Assembly: GCA_012031335.1 (NCBI GenBank)
Contig: JAAUTT010000202.1
Coordinates: 1 to 7,415, forward strand
DNA from: Bacteroidales bacterium
Lineage (GTDB): Bacteria > Bacteroidota > Bacteroidia > Bacteroidales > JAAUTT01
Direction of reading: 5' to 3'
Length of the DNA stretch: 7,415 nucleotides
Made by a program: the position numbers and the translations under genes. Numbering within the stretch: position 1 is the first letter of the stretch; each line of letters starts with the position of its first letter. Shown piece after piece: positions 1 through 7,157 of this stretch. The notes under the pieces are model-generated. The model saw only the letters and a list, made by a program, of their open reading frames with translations, did no database searches and was not told where the DNA came from.

Positions 1-1576
1 CTTTCGCGCACAATAACATCTCTGAGCTCTTCTTTGGATGAGGCCGAGTTAACTTCAGGCATTCCTGCTCTTGTTTTAACTTTGTTAAGATAGGTAAAGC
101 AGTCGTTAACGGGTCCCTGAGCTTCATTCAGCGCTTCGGCATACATCAGGTAGGCATCGGCAAGTCGCATATAGGGGCCATATGGCTGTTGGTCCGCCTC
201 CGTTGGTAAGCGATTCCAGACAAAATTTCCTTAAGAGATAACCTGTTTTACTTGAGGTTAGATCCCGGCGGTGAAACCCAAAATCAACGCCTATCGTGCT
301 TCCTCCTGTGCGGTTGTTCCATAGTTCCACCGTACGTGTATTCCATTTGGAATCGTTTTGGGCGATGGTGGCATAGAACCTTGGATCGAGGTTTACATAA
401 GGATTGGCTGGATCGAATCCCCGAAGCTGGGTCGTCCTGTGCCAGGCCGTTGTTCATCAGATATCTGTCTACCAGGTTTTGAGTTGGTAATACTGAATTC
501 CCATCGGCAACACCAGCCTGGTTAACATTAGGAGACTCATAAGTTGGGAATAAGGCCTTGATATTCCAGCCTCGACGTGCAGGTACAAATATTAGTTCGC
601 GGTTGTCCATAGCATCACGGGTTGCTTTCTGATATGCAAGTGAAGGATTGGCATCGGTTACCAGCTGGTAGCCGGCATATTCGCAAAAGTCAATCACTTC
701 CTTGGCAGCATCTGCTGCTTTTTGCCAACGGTTGGGGTCGGAATTACCCATACAGATAAGGTTATTATCGGCGGCATTCGGCATACTCAAATAAGGCTCT
801 CCGGTATTGAACAGCGGACGTGCGGCAAACAACAAAAGTCGGGCACGCAGAAATAGCACGGCAGCACGGTTTACTCTGCCAAATTCCTGATCGGGTCGAA
901 TTGCCGGCAGGCCAGGCTCGTTTAACGTCTGTACAAGCATGTTATCAATAGAGTCAACCATCTGAGCAAGCGGCATACGGGGAAGCTTTTTAAAGTCGTC
1001 GCTTTTAAAATCCAGCTTGTGGCTCAGCCACGGTAATCCTCCAAATCGGATCATAAGCTCAAAATAGTTCATGGCAAAAATGAAACGGGCTTCGGCTCTG
1101 AGTTCCGAACGCTGTTCATCACTTGCGATCTTTATTTTATCGGCATTATCGATAAACCACCTGGAACGGTAAATATAAGGCCAACGGGTTTGCCACTTGG
1201 CTTCCATAATTTTTTCTTCGTCGTATTGCGAAATTGCTCCTGTATTATATTTCTGCGAGCCAGCGCTTGCCCAACCGCTTTCGGCCTGTTCAGAGCACGA
1301 TGCCAGCATGGTGCCGCTTATACGGGCCATCTCGCTATCCTGCCAGTTGTAAAAATAGCCGTCGGGAATTTTGGTGTAAAGACTCAGTACATAAAGTTTT
1401 GCCCTGTCGTACGACGAGAATATGGTGTCTTCAGTAACATCTACACCAGGAGCTTTTTCAAAATATTCTTCGCACGAAACGGAAGATACCAGAAGACTAA
1501 CCAGCAAAAACCCGCAGATAATCTGTAAAGCGGAGAGTTTTACCTTATTAAGTATATAATGGATTTTTATTTTCAT
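1..1576 (-). CDS. SusD/RagB-family outer-membrane glycan-binding lipoprotein (3' end beyond window; two apparent frameshifts)
   Basis: This is the surface lipoprotein that binds glycan and caps the SusC channel. It starts at an ATG at 1576, 5 bp after the susC stop, so the two are surely co-transcribed. Residues 1-35 form a lipoprotein signal: a basic start, a hydrophobic stretch at about 17-31, then SSVSC with Cys35 as the lipidated residue. The acidic residues after it (CEEYFEK) fit surface export in Bacteroidota. SusD hallmarks follow: a helix-rich N-terminal part (RAEARFIFAMNYFELMIRFG), then the RagB/SusD region with ADAYLMYAEALNEA and LNKVKTRAGMP, ending in EELRDVIVRE at the window edge. 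The frame breaks twice, near residue 385 (C run 419-422) and near residue 466 (G run 174-177). Dropping one base at each restores about 524 continuous residues. Some 50-90 C-terminal residues should lie to the left. The family is certain; the ligand cannot be read from the sequence. Confidence 0.93.
174..177 (-). other. Apparent +1 frameshift in susD (G4 run)
   Basis: Reading the minus strand through this run as four C gives a frame that stops about 18 codons later, at GCRSAE-type nonsense. Reading it as three C gives WPYMRLADAYLMYAEALNEA, a textbook SusD segment, and the frame then stays open to the window edge. One surplus base is the simplest explanation. Confidence 0.85.
419..422 (-). other. 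Apparent +1 frameshift in susD (C4 run)
   Basis: The upstream frame reads DDPASG and then turns into a basic, non-family sequence ending at 284. Removing one base from this run gives ASGFDPANPYVNLDPRFYAT, the usual SusD pattern in which a proline/aspartate segment leads to DPRF. The corrected frame continues through NDSKWNTRTVELWNNR. Confidence 0.87.
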
Positions 1577-1581
1577 GTGTA

Positions 1582-4500
1582 TTAAAATTGGAGGTTTACA
1601 CCAAGGTTATAGATGCTCTGCTGAGGATATGCTAATCCTCGCGAACCGGGTTGTTCGGGGTCGAATTTAAAAAGTTTCTGTCGGTCCCAGGTGACCAGGT
1701 TAGAGCCATTCATATATACCCGGAACGACTGACATTTTAACTTTTTCAACAGACCTCCGGAGAAAGTATATCCTAATTCCAGGTTTTTAAGACGGATGTA
1801 AGAGGCATCGTTAGTGAAGAATTCGTTTACATAACCATAGCCTCCTCCGAAATTGTAATGGCCGGGAACAAGTGTAAGGGCAGGGAATGTGGCATTTTCC
1901 TTGTTTTCTTCAGTCCACCTGTCTCTCACAAATGTTTGTGCCGACATGGTTGCCAAATACTGACTCGTAAAAGGTTGCAGCGATTCGCCACCGTACGATA
2001 CCACAGCATTGGTAACACCCTGGAATAATACACTTATATCAAAACCTTTGTAATTGGCTCCCAGGGATACACTGCCGCTAATTTCGGGAATCTGGGTATA
2101 GTTACCGTACGCCACCCTGTCGAGGTCGTTTATAAGTCCGTCTTCGTTGTAATCTTCATACCAAAGATCGCCTTTGCGTACTTTTCCGCCAGCCAGTGTG
2201 TTAACAGCTATGCCTTCCATCTGCGATTTGCCATTGGCAGCACTTACCTGTTCGTCGGTTTCGTAAAAGCCTTTCACAAGATATAAAATGGGAGTACCTA
2301 GGGGGACGTCCGGTTTGCTTCTGCCACTCAGGTATATTTCCGGGTTCGTCCATTTCAACAACTTTGTTACGGGCAAAAGCATAGATACCCTTTACCCAGT
2401 AAGTGAAGTCATTTTTGGTTTCTCTCCAGGAAAGTTCGAGCTCATATCCTTTGTTCGACATTTTGCCGAAATTGAGTGGCGGAATTTTATCGTCAACGTA
2501 GGAAGTATAGGTTTGACGGGTACGGAGAATATTCGTTCTGAAATTATAGAAATAGTCGAAGTTAATTCCCAGTTTGTCGAATAGCCGAAGTTCGATGGCA
2601 TAATTTTGTTTGTGGTCAATTTCCCACGAAACATCGGGATTACCTCTTTTTAACAGACTGGCTGTTCCAAAACCCTGACCGGTACCATTAACACCAAATA
2701 AAGGACCACCGGTGTAAGACATCGAATAACTATCGGGAATATATAAAAAGCGGTTATTTCCAAGTTTGTCATTTCCAACTTCTCCGTACGAAGCTTTTAA
2801 CTTCATAAAGCTGATAAACCGCAGATTTTTCATGTACGATTCTTCGGAAACCACCCACGATGCCGAAAAGGCCGGGAAGAGTCCAAAACGTTTGTCTTTG
2901 GGGAAGTTTTCCGAACCATTATAACCCAGGTCAACTTCTGCATTATATTTCGACTTATAACTGTATATAAACCGCCCCACCAAACCAAGATAGGATAAGG
3001 GTATTTCGTTAAATGCCGATTCGGTATAATGCTTTTTGCTCTGGTTGTACAGAACAAGCCCGCTAACATCGTGCACTGTGTTAAAGGTGCGTTTCCATTC
3101 CAGGGCAGCTTCGACATACACATGCCTGCGTTTGCCATCCACTGATTCTTTATAACCTAGTGCCGATGGATTACCAACCTGTTTGAAAAGCAGCTGGTCT
3201 TCGGGAATACCATCTCCATCCGAATCGATTTGCTTTAGCTGAGCTGCATATTCGGGCATATTGGTCGAAAACTGACGTCGCAGGTTAATGGTATAATTAC
3301 TGTCGTAGCCATATTTCACCTTTGCGGATAAACCCTTGGTAATAAAATCAAGTTTATGATTGAGGGCAAAGAGGGTATTTACTTCGCTGTTATAGTCGTT
3401 TCGATAGCCTTTGCCAGTCATCCATTTAATAGGAGTGTCGTAACCTTCCACAAAATACGATTTATTATCTACCCAACCGGCACCTGCCATAGGGGGCGAA
3501 TTCATCATATAACGGAAAAACTGCCAATCCTCATCATCGGGGCTTGAACGCTGTCCGTTCGGCAGGTTTACATATTTTATTGTTCCGCCAAGATTCACTG
3601 AAACAGTGAGGTTTTTTGTTACATCCACGTCGAGGTTCGACCGGAAATTGTAACGCTTGGACCAGTCGGAATTGTCGTAACCGTTGTTGAAGTTTTTCCA
3701 TATGCCGGTTTGAGCCAGATAGCCAGCCGAGACATAGTATCGCGTTGATTTGGTTCCTCCGCTGATATTGAGGTTGTAACGCTGCTGAGGCGAATAATCG
3801 CGCATCATTTGTTCTTGCCAGTCGGTATTGGGGTATAGCCAGGGACTATCTCCAGTACGATAATGTTCTATCGCTTCGGCCGAGTACTTTACATTTCCGG
3901 GTGCCACACCATCATTTATCTGTGCTTCGTTATACAGTGTTGCATACTCATAGCTGCTGAGAAACTCGGGTCGGCGGGTTGGCCTTGAAATACCAAATTC
4001 GGAGGCGAAGTTAACCTTTGCCGGACCATCTTTTCCTCTTTTTGTGGTTACAAGTATAACGCCGTTAGCACCTCTTACACCGAATACGGCGGTGGAAGAA
4101 GCGTCCTTCAGGATAGATACCGATTCAATTTCATTGGGATCAATATCGTTCATGGGTCTTTCCATTCCGTCGACCATCACCAGAGGATCGAGTTGTCCCG
4201 ACATGGTTCCGATTCCACGCAATCTAAGGATTGGATTTTCTTTTCCAACATGCCCGCTATTGTTTACAACTGTTAACCCCGGCATGATACCGGTTAATGC
4301 GTTGGCTACGTTGGCAACGGGAGCTTTCATAATTTCCTTATTCGATACACTGGCAATGGATCCCGATGCAGTAACTCTTTTCTGCATGCCATATCCAACT
4401 ACCACAATTTCATCGAGCGATTTAATGTCGGGAACAAGCCTGACATCGAGGGTTGCCTGCCCTGCATAAGGAATTTTTATACTGTTGTAACCAATATAGG

Positions 4501-4861
4501 TAAATACTAAAACTACAGATTGCGATGGTACTTCAAAAGAATATTTGCCATCCGCATCGGTAATCACACCTAATGTTGTTCCTTCTATAATAATGTTTAC
4601 CCCAACAAGAGGTTCTCCTGTATCAGCATCGGTAACAGTTCCTGTTATTCTGCTTTTCTGTAATGGCTCACTTCCGGTAATAGGGGCCTGATTTTCCAAT
4701 ATCCTGGTATTCGTTTGAGGAACCTTTATGCTATCGGACCCAGCCGATCTGGCAGAAAGTTGAATAATACAGGCTAGAAAAATGAATAAAGTCAGGGCTG
4801 GTCGTAATTTTCCGGGCAATAAAAATCCATAACACTGAATAGTAGTGTTGTAACTCTTCAT
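1582..4861 (-). CDS. SusC/RagA-family TonB-linked outer-membrane transporter (one apparent frameshift)
   Basis: This is the outer-membrane beta-barrel that imports oligosaccharides using TonB energy together with the downstream SusD. It starts at an ATG at 4861; restored length is about 1092 residues, usual for the family. Residues 1-40 are an export signal (hydrophobic core about 22-34, ending SARSA). Residues 71-145 form a CarboxypepD_reg-like domain (RITGTVTDADTGEPLVGVNI). A TonB-box-like LDEIVVVGYG lies near 149-158 and the plug at about 165-277, with the Bacteroidota signature LKDASSTAVFGVRGANGVI. The C-terminal half carries DYNEDGLINDLDR, SYIRLKNLELGYTF and a final aromatic residue (NLQF), as in barrel proteins. 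There is no STN domain between the signal peptide and residue 71, so it lacks the usual contact for a FecR-type anti-sigma factor. The frame breaks near residue 852 at the 2301-2305 run; the downstream part reads on to the stop at 1582. Confidence 0.96.
2301..2305 (-). other. Apparent +1 frameshift in susC (G5 run)
   Basis: The upstream frame reads PEWQKQTGRPP and then leaves the family pattern, stopping at 2201. With four instead of five C on the minus strand the reading is QTGRPLGTPILYLVKGFYET, and the frame stays open through the typical SusC C-terminus to the stop at 1582. The two overlapping frames (2201-2382) join cleanly only here. Confidence 0.9.
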
Positions 4862-4898
4862 AGTATTGTCTGATTTTAATTATTTATTAGGTCTAATG

Positions 4899-4908
4899 TT
4901 ATAGCCTG
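4899..4908 (-). promoter_or_regulatory. CAGGCTATAA motif, susC copy
   Basis: The minus strand reads CAGGCTATAA, ending 38 bp before the susC ATG. It differs by one base from the CAGGGTATAA found upstream of both regulator genes at 5491-5500 and 6165-6174. Role unknown: promoter element or operator are both possible. Confidence 0.4.
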
Positions 4909-4925
4909 AATAATGGCTATTATTC
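4901..4925 (-). repeat. Two overlapping, mutually exclusive inverted repeats before susC
   Basis: Pairing one joins ATAGCC (4901-4906) with GGCTAT (4915-4920) over an 8-nt loop. Pairing two joins GAATAAT (4908-4914) with ATTATTC (4919-4925) over a 4-nt loop. The right arm of the first is part of the loop and arm of the second, so an RNA could form only one at a time. They lie 40-64 nt upstream of the susC start. Confidence 0.45.
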
Positions 4926-4962
4926 CGGGTGAATTCATTTAAGGAATTTTTATCATAAGCAG

Positions 4963-5015
4963 TAGGTTTTGTTTAACAATAGTAGTTTGGTTTTAATAAA
5001 TAAAAGTTAGGTTTT
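4963..5015 (-). repeat. Three direct AAAACC(T/A)A elements, about two helical turns apart
   Basis: On the minus strand AAAACCTA begins at 5015, AAAACCAA at 4994 and AAAACCTA at 4970, giving spacings of 21 and 24 bp. A further AAAACCTA begins at 5088. Each of the first three is followed by AAC/ACT-like bases. Spacing near two turns of DNA would put them on one face of the helix, as in arrayed binding sites. The AT-rich background weakens the case. Confidence 0.35.
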
Positions 5016-5064
5016 GAAGGTCTTACTGTATTTAGCTGTTTAACCTTACATTCAAATGTTTACA

Positions 5065-5083
5065 CTATAAGCCATTCTTATAG
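5065..5083. repeat. 7-bp inverted repeat in susC leader
   Basis: CTATAAG (5065-5071) and CTTATAG (5077-5083) are perfect inverted arms around CCATT. On the plus strand a T6 run follows at 5085-5090, but no plus-strand gene precedes it, so a terminator role is doubtful. It may be a binding dyad or a leader RNA stem. Confidence 0.35.
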
Positions 5084-5126
5084 GTTTTTTAATCCAATTT
5101 TAGATTTATAGCATAGCTGTCGCATA

Positions 5127-5139
5127 AGGCCATGGGCCT
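5127..5139. repeat. GC-rich dyad AGGCC-ATG-GGCCT downstream of the anti-sigma gene
   Basis: A 5-bp GC-rich stem with a 3-nt loop stands out in AT-rich DNA, 71 bp past the anti-sigma stop. Outer arms TCGC (5120-5123) and GCGA (5156-5159) could extend it asymmetrically. No U tract follows on the transcribed strand, so it is not a classic intrinsic terminator; it could mark the 3' end of the sigma/anti-sigma transcript or fold within the leader. Confidence 0.35.
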
Positions 5140-5209
5140 CAGTCTGATTTGAGTAGCGAAAACCTGCCAATTTTAAAAATTAATATATGTTCCGGGTTAA
5201 TAAATGGTA

Positions 5210-5461
5210 CTATTTGTTTTTTGAAACCGGAGCGGTTGAATATTCCAACGATTTTTGAAATTTAAGGAGTTCTTCGTTTGGGTCGGTAAGGCAGTAAAAC
5301 TTCCTGATCCGATCGCCCAACTTCCACGCAGCTTCCATTTCTCTGTAAAGAACCCGGTTTTCGTCCGCTTCATTTATCCAGTTCTCAACATTCTGTTTTT
5401 CGTTAGAATTGCAGGTGTCGAGCAGGTATTTAACCAGTAATATTTTAATAGTATCATTCAT
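5210..5461 (-). CDS. Truncated FecR-like anti-sigma factor (cytoplasmic sigma-binding domain only)
   Basis: This is probably the protein that binds the ECF sigma factor encoded 57 bp upstream. I start at the ATG at 5461, giving 83 residues; a GTG two codons earlier is less likely. It matches the N-terminal cytoplasmic domain of Bacteroidota FecR proteins: an early LLVKYLLDTCNSNEKQNVEN helix pair, tryptophan in VENWINEADENR, then REMEAAWKLGD and NEELLKFQKSL. Full FecR proteins run to about 300-400 residues, with a membrane helix and a periplasmic FecR domain after this point. Here the frame stops (TAG, 5210-5212) just where the helix should begin, after STAPVSKNK. Neither one added nor one removed base in the A6 run at 5217-5222 uncovers a FecR continuation. 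It is therefore either a free soluble anti-sigma protein or the remnant of a decayed gene. The family call is fairly sure, the activity is not. Confidence 0.72.
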   Translation of the reverse strand: MNDTIKILLVKYLLDTCNSNEKQNVENWINEADENRVLYREMEAAWKLGDRIRKFYCLTDPNEELLKFQKSLEYSTAPVSKNK

Positions 5462-5490
5462 AAGCACACTATAAATACGATATTTCGGGA

Positions 5491-5500
5491 TTATACCCTG
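5491..5500 (-). promoter_or_regulatory. CAGGGTATAA motif, anti-sigma copy
   Basis: The minus strand reads CAGGGTATAA, ending 30 bp before the anti-sigma ATG, in the short gap after the sigma gene. It is identical over ten bases to the copy at 6165-6174. It sits in a dyad, GGGATTATACCC (5487-5498), and both copies are followed by CCC and then an A-rich tract. Confidence 0.45.
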
Positions 5501-5518
5501 AAGAGAAAATGCATTTTT

Positions 5519-6106
5519 TTAAATTTTTAACATAATAATAAAAAACAGTATCGGAAGAAGGTCTGCCAGCTGCATACGAAGTTTGTCGAGCGCTATACTC
5601 ATCTGGGTTTCGACAGTTTTGACCGAGATATTGAGCTTTAAAGCGATTTCAGGATAAGTGTAATTTCTGAATCGGCTGTATTCGAAAATAATGCGACATC
5701 TTTCCGGAAGTTTGGAAATTGCCTTGATAATTTTGTATTCGAGTTCCTGCGCAATCAGGTTGTCGTCGGCAGTTCCACTTTGTGGTTTGTCCCTTACAGC
5801 AATGTCGAAATCGCTAACAGTGTTTTTATGCAAAGTATTTTTCTTATTTTTCAAACGGTCGAGACAATTATTTTTATGAATGGTAAAAAGATACGGCTTT
5901 ATATCCTGATCAGGCATCAGATCGGCCTTACTTTCCCATAATTTTATAAAGGTCGATTGCACCATATCTTTGGCATCTTCCGTTTCTTCCAGATACTTTA
6001 GAGCAATATAGAACAGTTGCATATAGTACTTAAGAAACAAGTAGTTATATGCTTCCCTGTCATCCGATTTTAAGCGTTGAATAAAATCTCTGCCTTTGAT
6101 TTCCAT
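5519..6106 (-). CDS. ECF-type RNA polymerase sigma-70 factor (Bacteroidota PUL type)
   Basis: This alternative sigma factor presumably directs RNA polymerase to promoters of this locus. I choose the ATG at 6106 (MEIKGRDFIQ, 195 residues) over an in-frame TTG at 6127. Region 2 spans about 17-85 and contains the core-binding segment EDAKDMVQSTFIKLWE (43-58), then IKPYLFTIHKNNCLDRL. A variable linker covers about 90-120. Region 4 spans about 125-180 with the helix-turn-helix TYPEIALKLNISVKTVETQM (150-169). Size and pattern match the group often paired with FecR anti-sigma factors at susCD loci. The last 14 or so residues (DLLPILFFIIMLKI) are strongly hydrophobic, a tail also known from relatives. 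The FecR-like gene follows 57 bp downstream, so the two probably form one transcript. An inverted repeat lies just before the start codon. The specific inducer cannot be inferred. Confidence 0.93.
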   Translation of the reverse strand: MEIKGRDFIQRLKSDDREAYNYLFLKYYMQLFYIALKYLEETEDAKDMVQSTFIKLWESKADLMPDQDIKPYLFTIHKNNCLDRLKNKKNTLHKNTVSDFDIAVRDKPQSGTADDNLIAQELEYKIIKAISKLPERCRIIFEYSRFRNYTYPEIALKLNISVKTVETQMSIALDKLRMQLADLLPILFFIIMLKI

Positions 6107-6111
6107 TAACG

Positions 6112-6133
6112 TTTTAGTTAAATTCAACTAAAA
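6112..6133 (-). repeat. Perfect 8-bp inverted repeat just upstream of the sigma-factor ATG
   Basis: TTTTAGTT (6112-6119) and AACTAAAA (6126-6133) are perfect inverted arms around a 6-nt centre. The inner arm ends 5 bp before the ATG at 6106, so a protein bound here or an RNA stem would cover the ribosome-entry region. The arms are AT-rich and the RNA stem would be weak. Confidence 0.45.
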
Positions 6134-6164
6134 AACAAGCCCCGAACATACAAACGGTTTTGGG

Positions 6165-6174
6165 TTATACCCTG
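6165..6174 (-). promoter_or_regulatory. CAGGGTATAA motif, sigma-factor copy
   Basis: The minus strand reads CAGGGTATAA, ending 59 bp before the sigma ATG. It overlaps the dyad GGGT-TAT-ACCC (6162-6172). A looser relative, CCGGTATAAT, lies at 6207-6216. The shared position before both regulator genes suggests autoregulation, by inference only. Confidence 0.45.
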
Positions 6175-6280
6175 CCTATTTATTAGAACAAATAAAATTG
6201 TAAAGAATTATACCGGCAGAAAAATTTATTTGGTATTTCTGTTCTGGGGAATCTGAATTGTAGTTTGCTGCATATGCAAT

Positions 6281-7157
6281 TCATGTTTTTGCGGAACCTT
6301 TTTTGTCAGGTTTGTAAGTATAAACAAAAAAATCGTCGAAGCAAATATGTTCAAGGCTGGATGTCTTTTTGCCACTTCCTCCCAGAAAATTGGCAAAATA
6401 AATACGATCGATGGTGAGATCGGAGACATCCCGAAATCGTATCCCGGTTTGCTGAGCACATTTTTTACCGTTTATAAAACCTTCGACCAAACCGTTGGAT
6501 TTACCCGGTGTGTTTAGCACCACCCTTTGTGTAACAGTATACCACACATTAGGTTTTAAAATAAAACCTGCGTTTAATAATGGCCCGGCTCCGTAATATT
6601 TTTTTTCGGGAATGGGCAGGGAATCTCCAAAATGACGGAATAAATCGGGATAGTATAAATAGAAGTTTATATCCGTACCATGAAACATGAATCGGGCACT
6701 CCAGCCATCGGTGCCATCGGGGAGGTATCCGCCACCGTTCGATTTACCACCTGAGAGCCCAGGAAGTTTGCCATGGAGGTCCTTATTTGAAAAACCATCC
6801 GAGAACCTTACGCGATAGGAGAGATAAAGTTCATCGTAACCTTTACTGAAAACAGCATGCCATTGCACACCGCTCCCGGTTAATAAAAAGGTGCCCGGAG
6901 GAAAAGTCTTCCTGAAGAAAATTGTTTCCATTTTCGCGGACAATTTTGCCATATCCCACATCTTTATTAGCCCAGGTTGGATTATTCCAGTCTTTTTTCC
7001 AATCGTTTTCCGAATATTCACCAGGTATACTGGTTTCGAAATCCTGCACAAAGACAATATCGAATATTTCCTTCTTATCAGTTTTTTGAAGAGACTGGGA
7101 AAAGGAATATACAGAAAATAAGTTAAATAGAATAATAATAACACTTTTGACTTTCAT
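6281..7157 (-). CDS. Secreted polysaccharide lyase, PL14-like (one apparent frameshift)
   Basis: This is probably a lyase that cuts uronic-acid polymers (alginate or glucuronan type) by beta-elimination outside the cytoplasm. It starts at an ATG at 7157; restored length is 291 residues. Residues 1-20 are a signal peptide (KVKSVIIILFNLFSVYSFS|QS) without a lipobox cysteine. The rest is one beta-jelly-roll domain with PL14 landmarks: NNFLQEDFPPGTF (79-90), KLPGLSGG (130-137), GWSARFMF (151-158), YLYYPD (166-171), VWYTVTQRVVLNTPG (204-218), IYFANFLGG (252-260) and ICFDDFFVY (271-279). K130, S153, R155, Y166 and Y168 match in order and spacing the active-site K, S, R, Y, Y that I recall for the Chlorella-virus PL14 enzyme. 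The frame breaks near residue 85 at the 6902-6905 run. A PL20-like glucuronan lyase is the main alternative. It lies upstream of the sigma gene, with 174 bp between them. Confidence 0.82.
6902..6905 (-). other. Apparent +1 frameshift in the lyase gene (A4 run)
   Basis: The signal-peptide frame reads GNNFLQEDF and then SSGHLFINRER, stopping at 6843. Dropping one base near this run gives FLQEDFPPGTFLLTGSGVQW, which fits the lyase family and joins the frame running to 6281. The exact base could lie a few positions either side. Confidence 0.82.

Larger units (their letters stand above)
4862..5209 (-). promoter_or_regulatory. 348-bp gene-free leader between anti-sigma gene and susC
   Basis: I find no credible reading frame here in any frame, and no remnant of the missing FecR membrane or periplasmic part. 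The stretch is strongly AT-rich and should hold the susC promoter and 5' leader. Visible structure: three spaced AAAACC(T/A)A elements (4963-5015), two overlapping hairpins and a CAGGCTATAA motif (4899-4925), a 7-bp inverted repeat (5065-5083) and a GC-rich dyad (5127-5139). No match to the Bacteroides TTTG / TAnnTTTG promoter was convincing, which would fit control by an alternative sigma factor but does not prove it. Confidence 0.6.

Noticed and set aside
4044..4469. Open plus-strand frame of about 141 codons opposite the susC plug domain
   Set aside because: It lies wholly antisense to the best-conserved part of susC, shows no recognisable domain, and is a mirror of the coding bias on the other strand. 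The same applies to the plus-strand frames near 252-482, 1190-1528, 2288-2584, 3356-3547, 5255-5440, 5691-5879 and 6891-7121.
5065..5090. Stem plus T6 run on the plus strand resembling an intrinsic terminator
   Set aside because: The stem is AT-rich and no plus-strand gene leads into it; on the transcribed minus strand the T run becomes an A run ahead of the stem.
5210..5222. Frameshift at the T6 run explaining the short anti-sigma gene
   Set aside because: One base fewer leads to a stop within about nine codons. One base more gives only about 26 codons with no FecR-like or clear membrane sequence. Downstream DNA has no FecR remnant in any frame.
6107..6127. TTG at 6127 as the sigma-factor start
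   Set aside because: The in-frame ATG at 6106 gives the usual N-terminus for the family, and the TTG lies inside the inverted repeat.
6226..6459. Minus-strand frame of 77 codons at the end of the lyase gene
   Set aside because: It overlaps the conserved lyase C-terminus (IYFANFLGG, ICFDDFFVY) in another frame and has no features of its own beyond a chance hydrophobic stretch.
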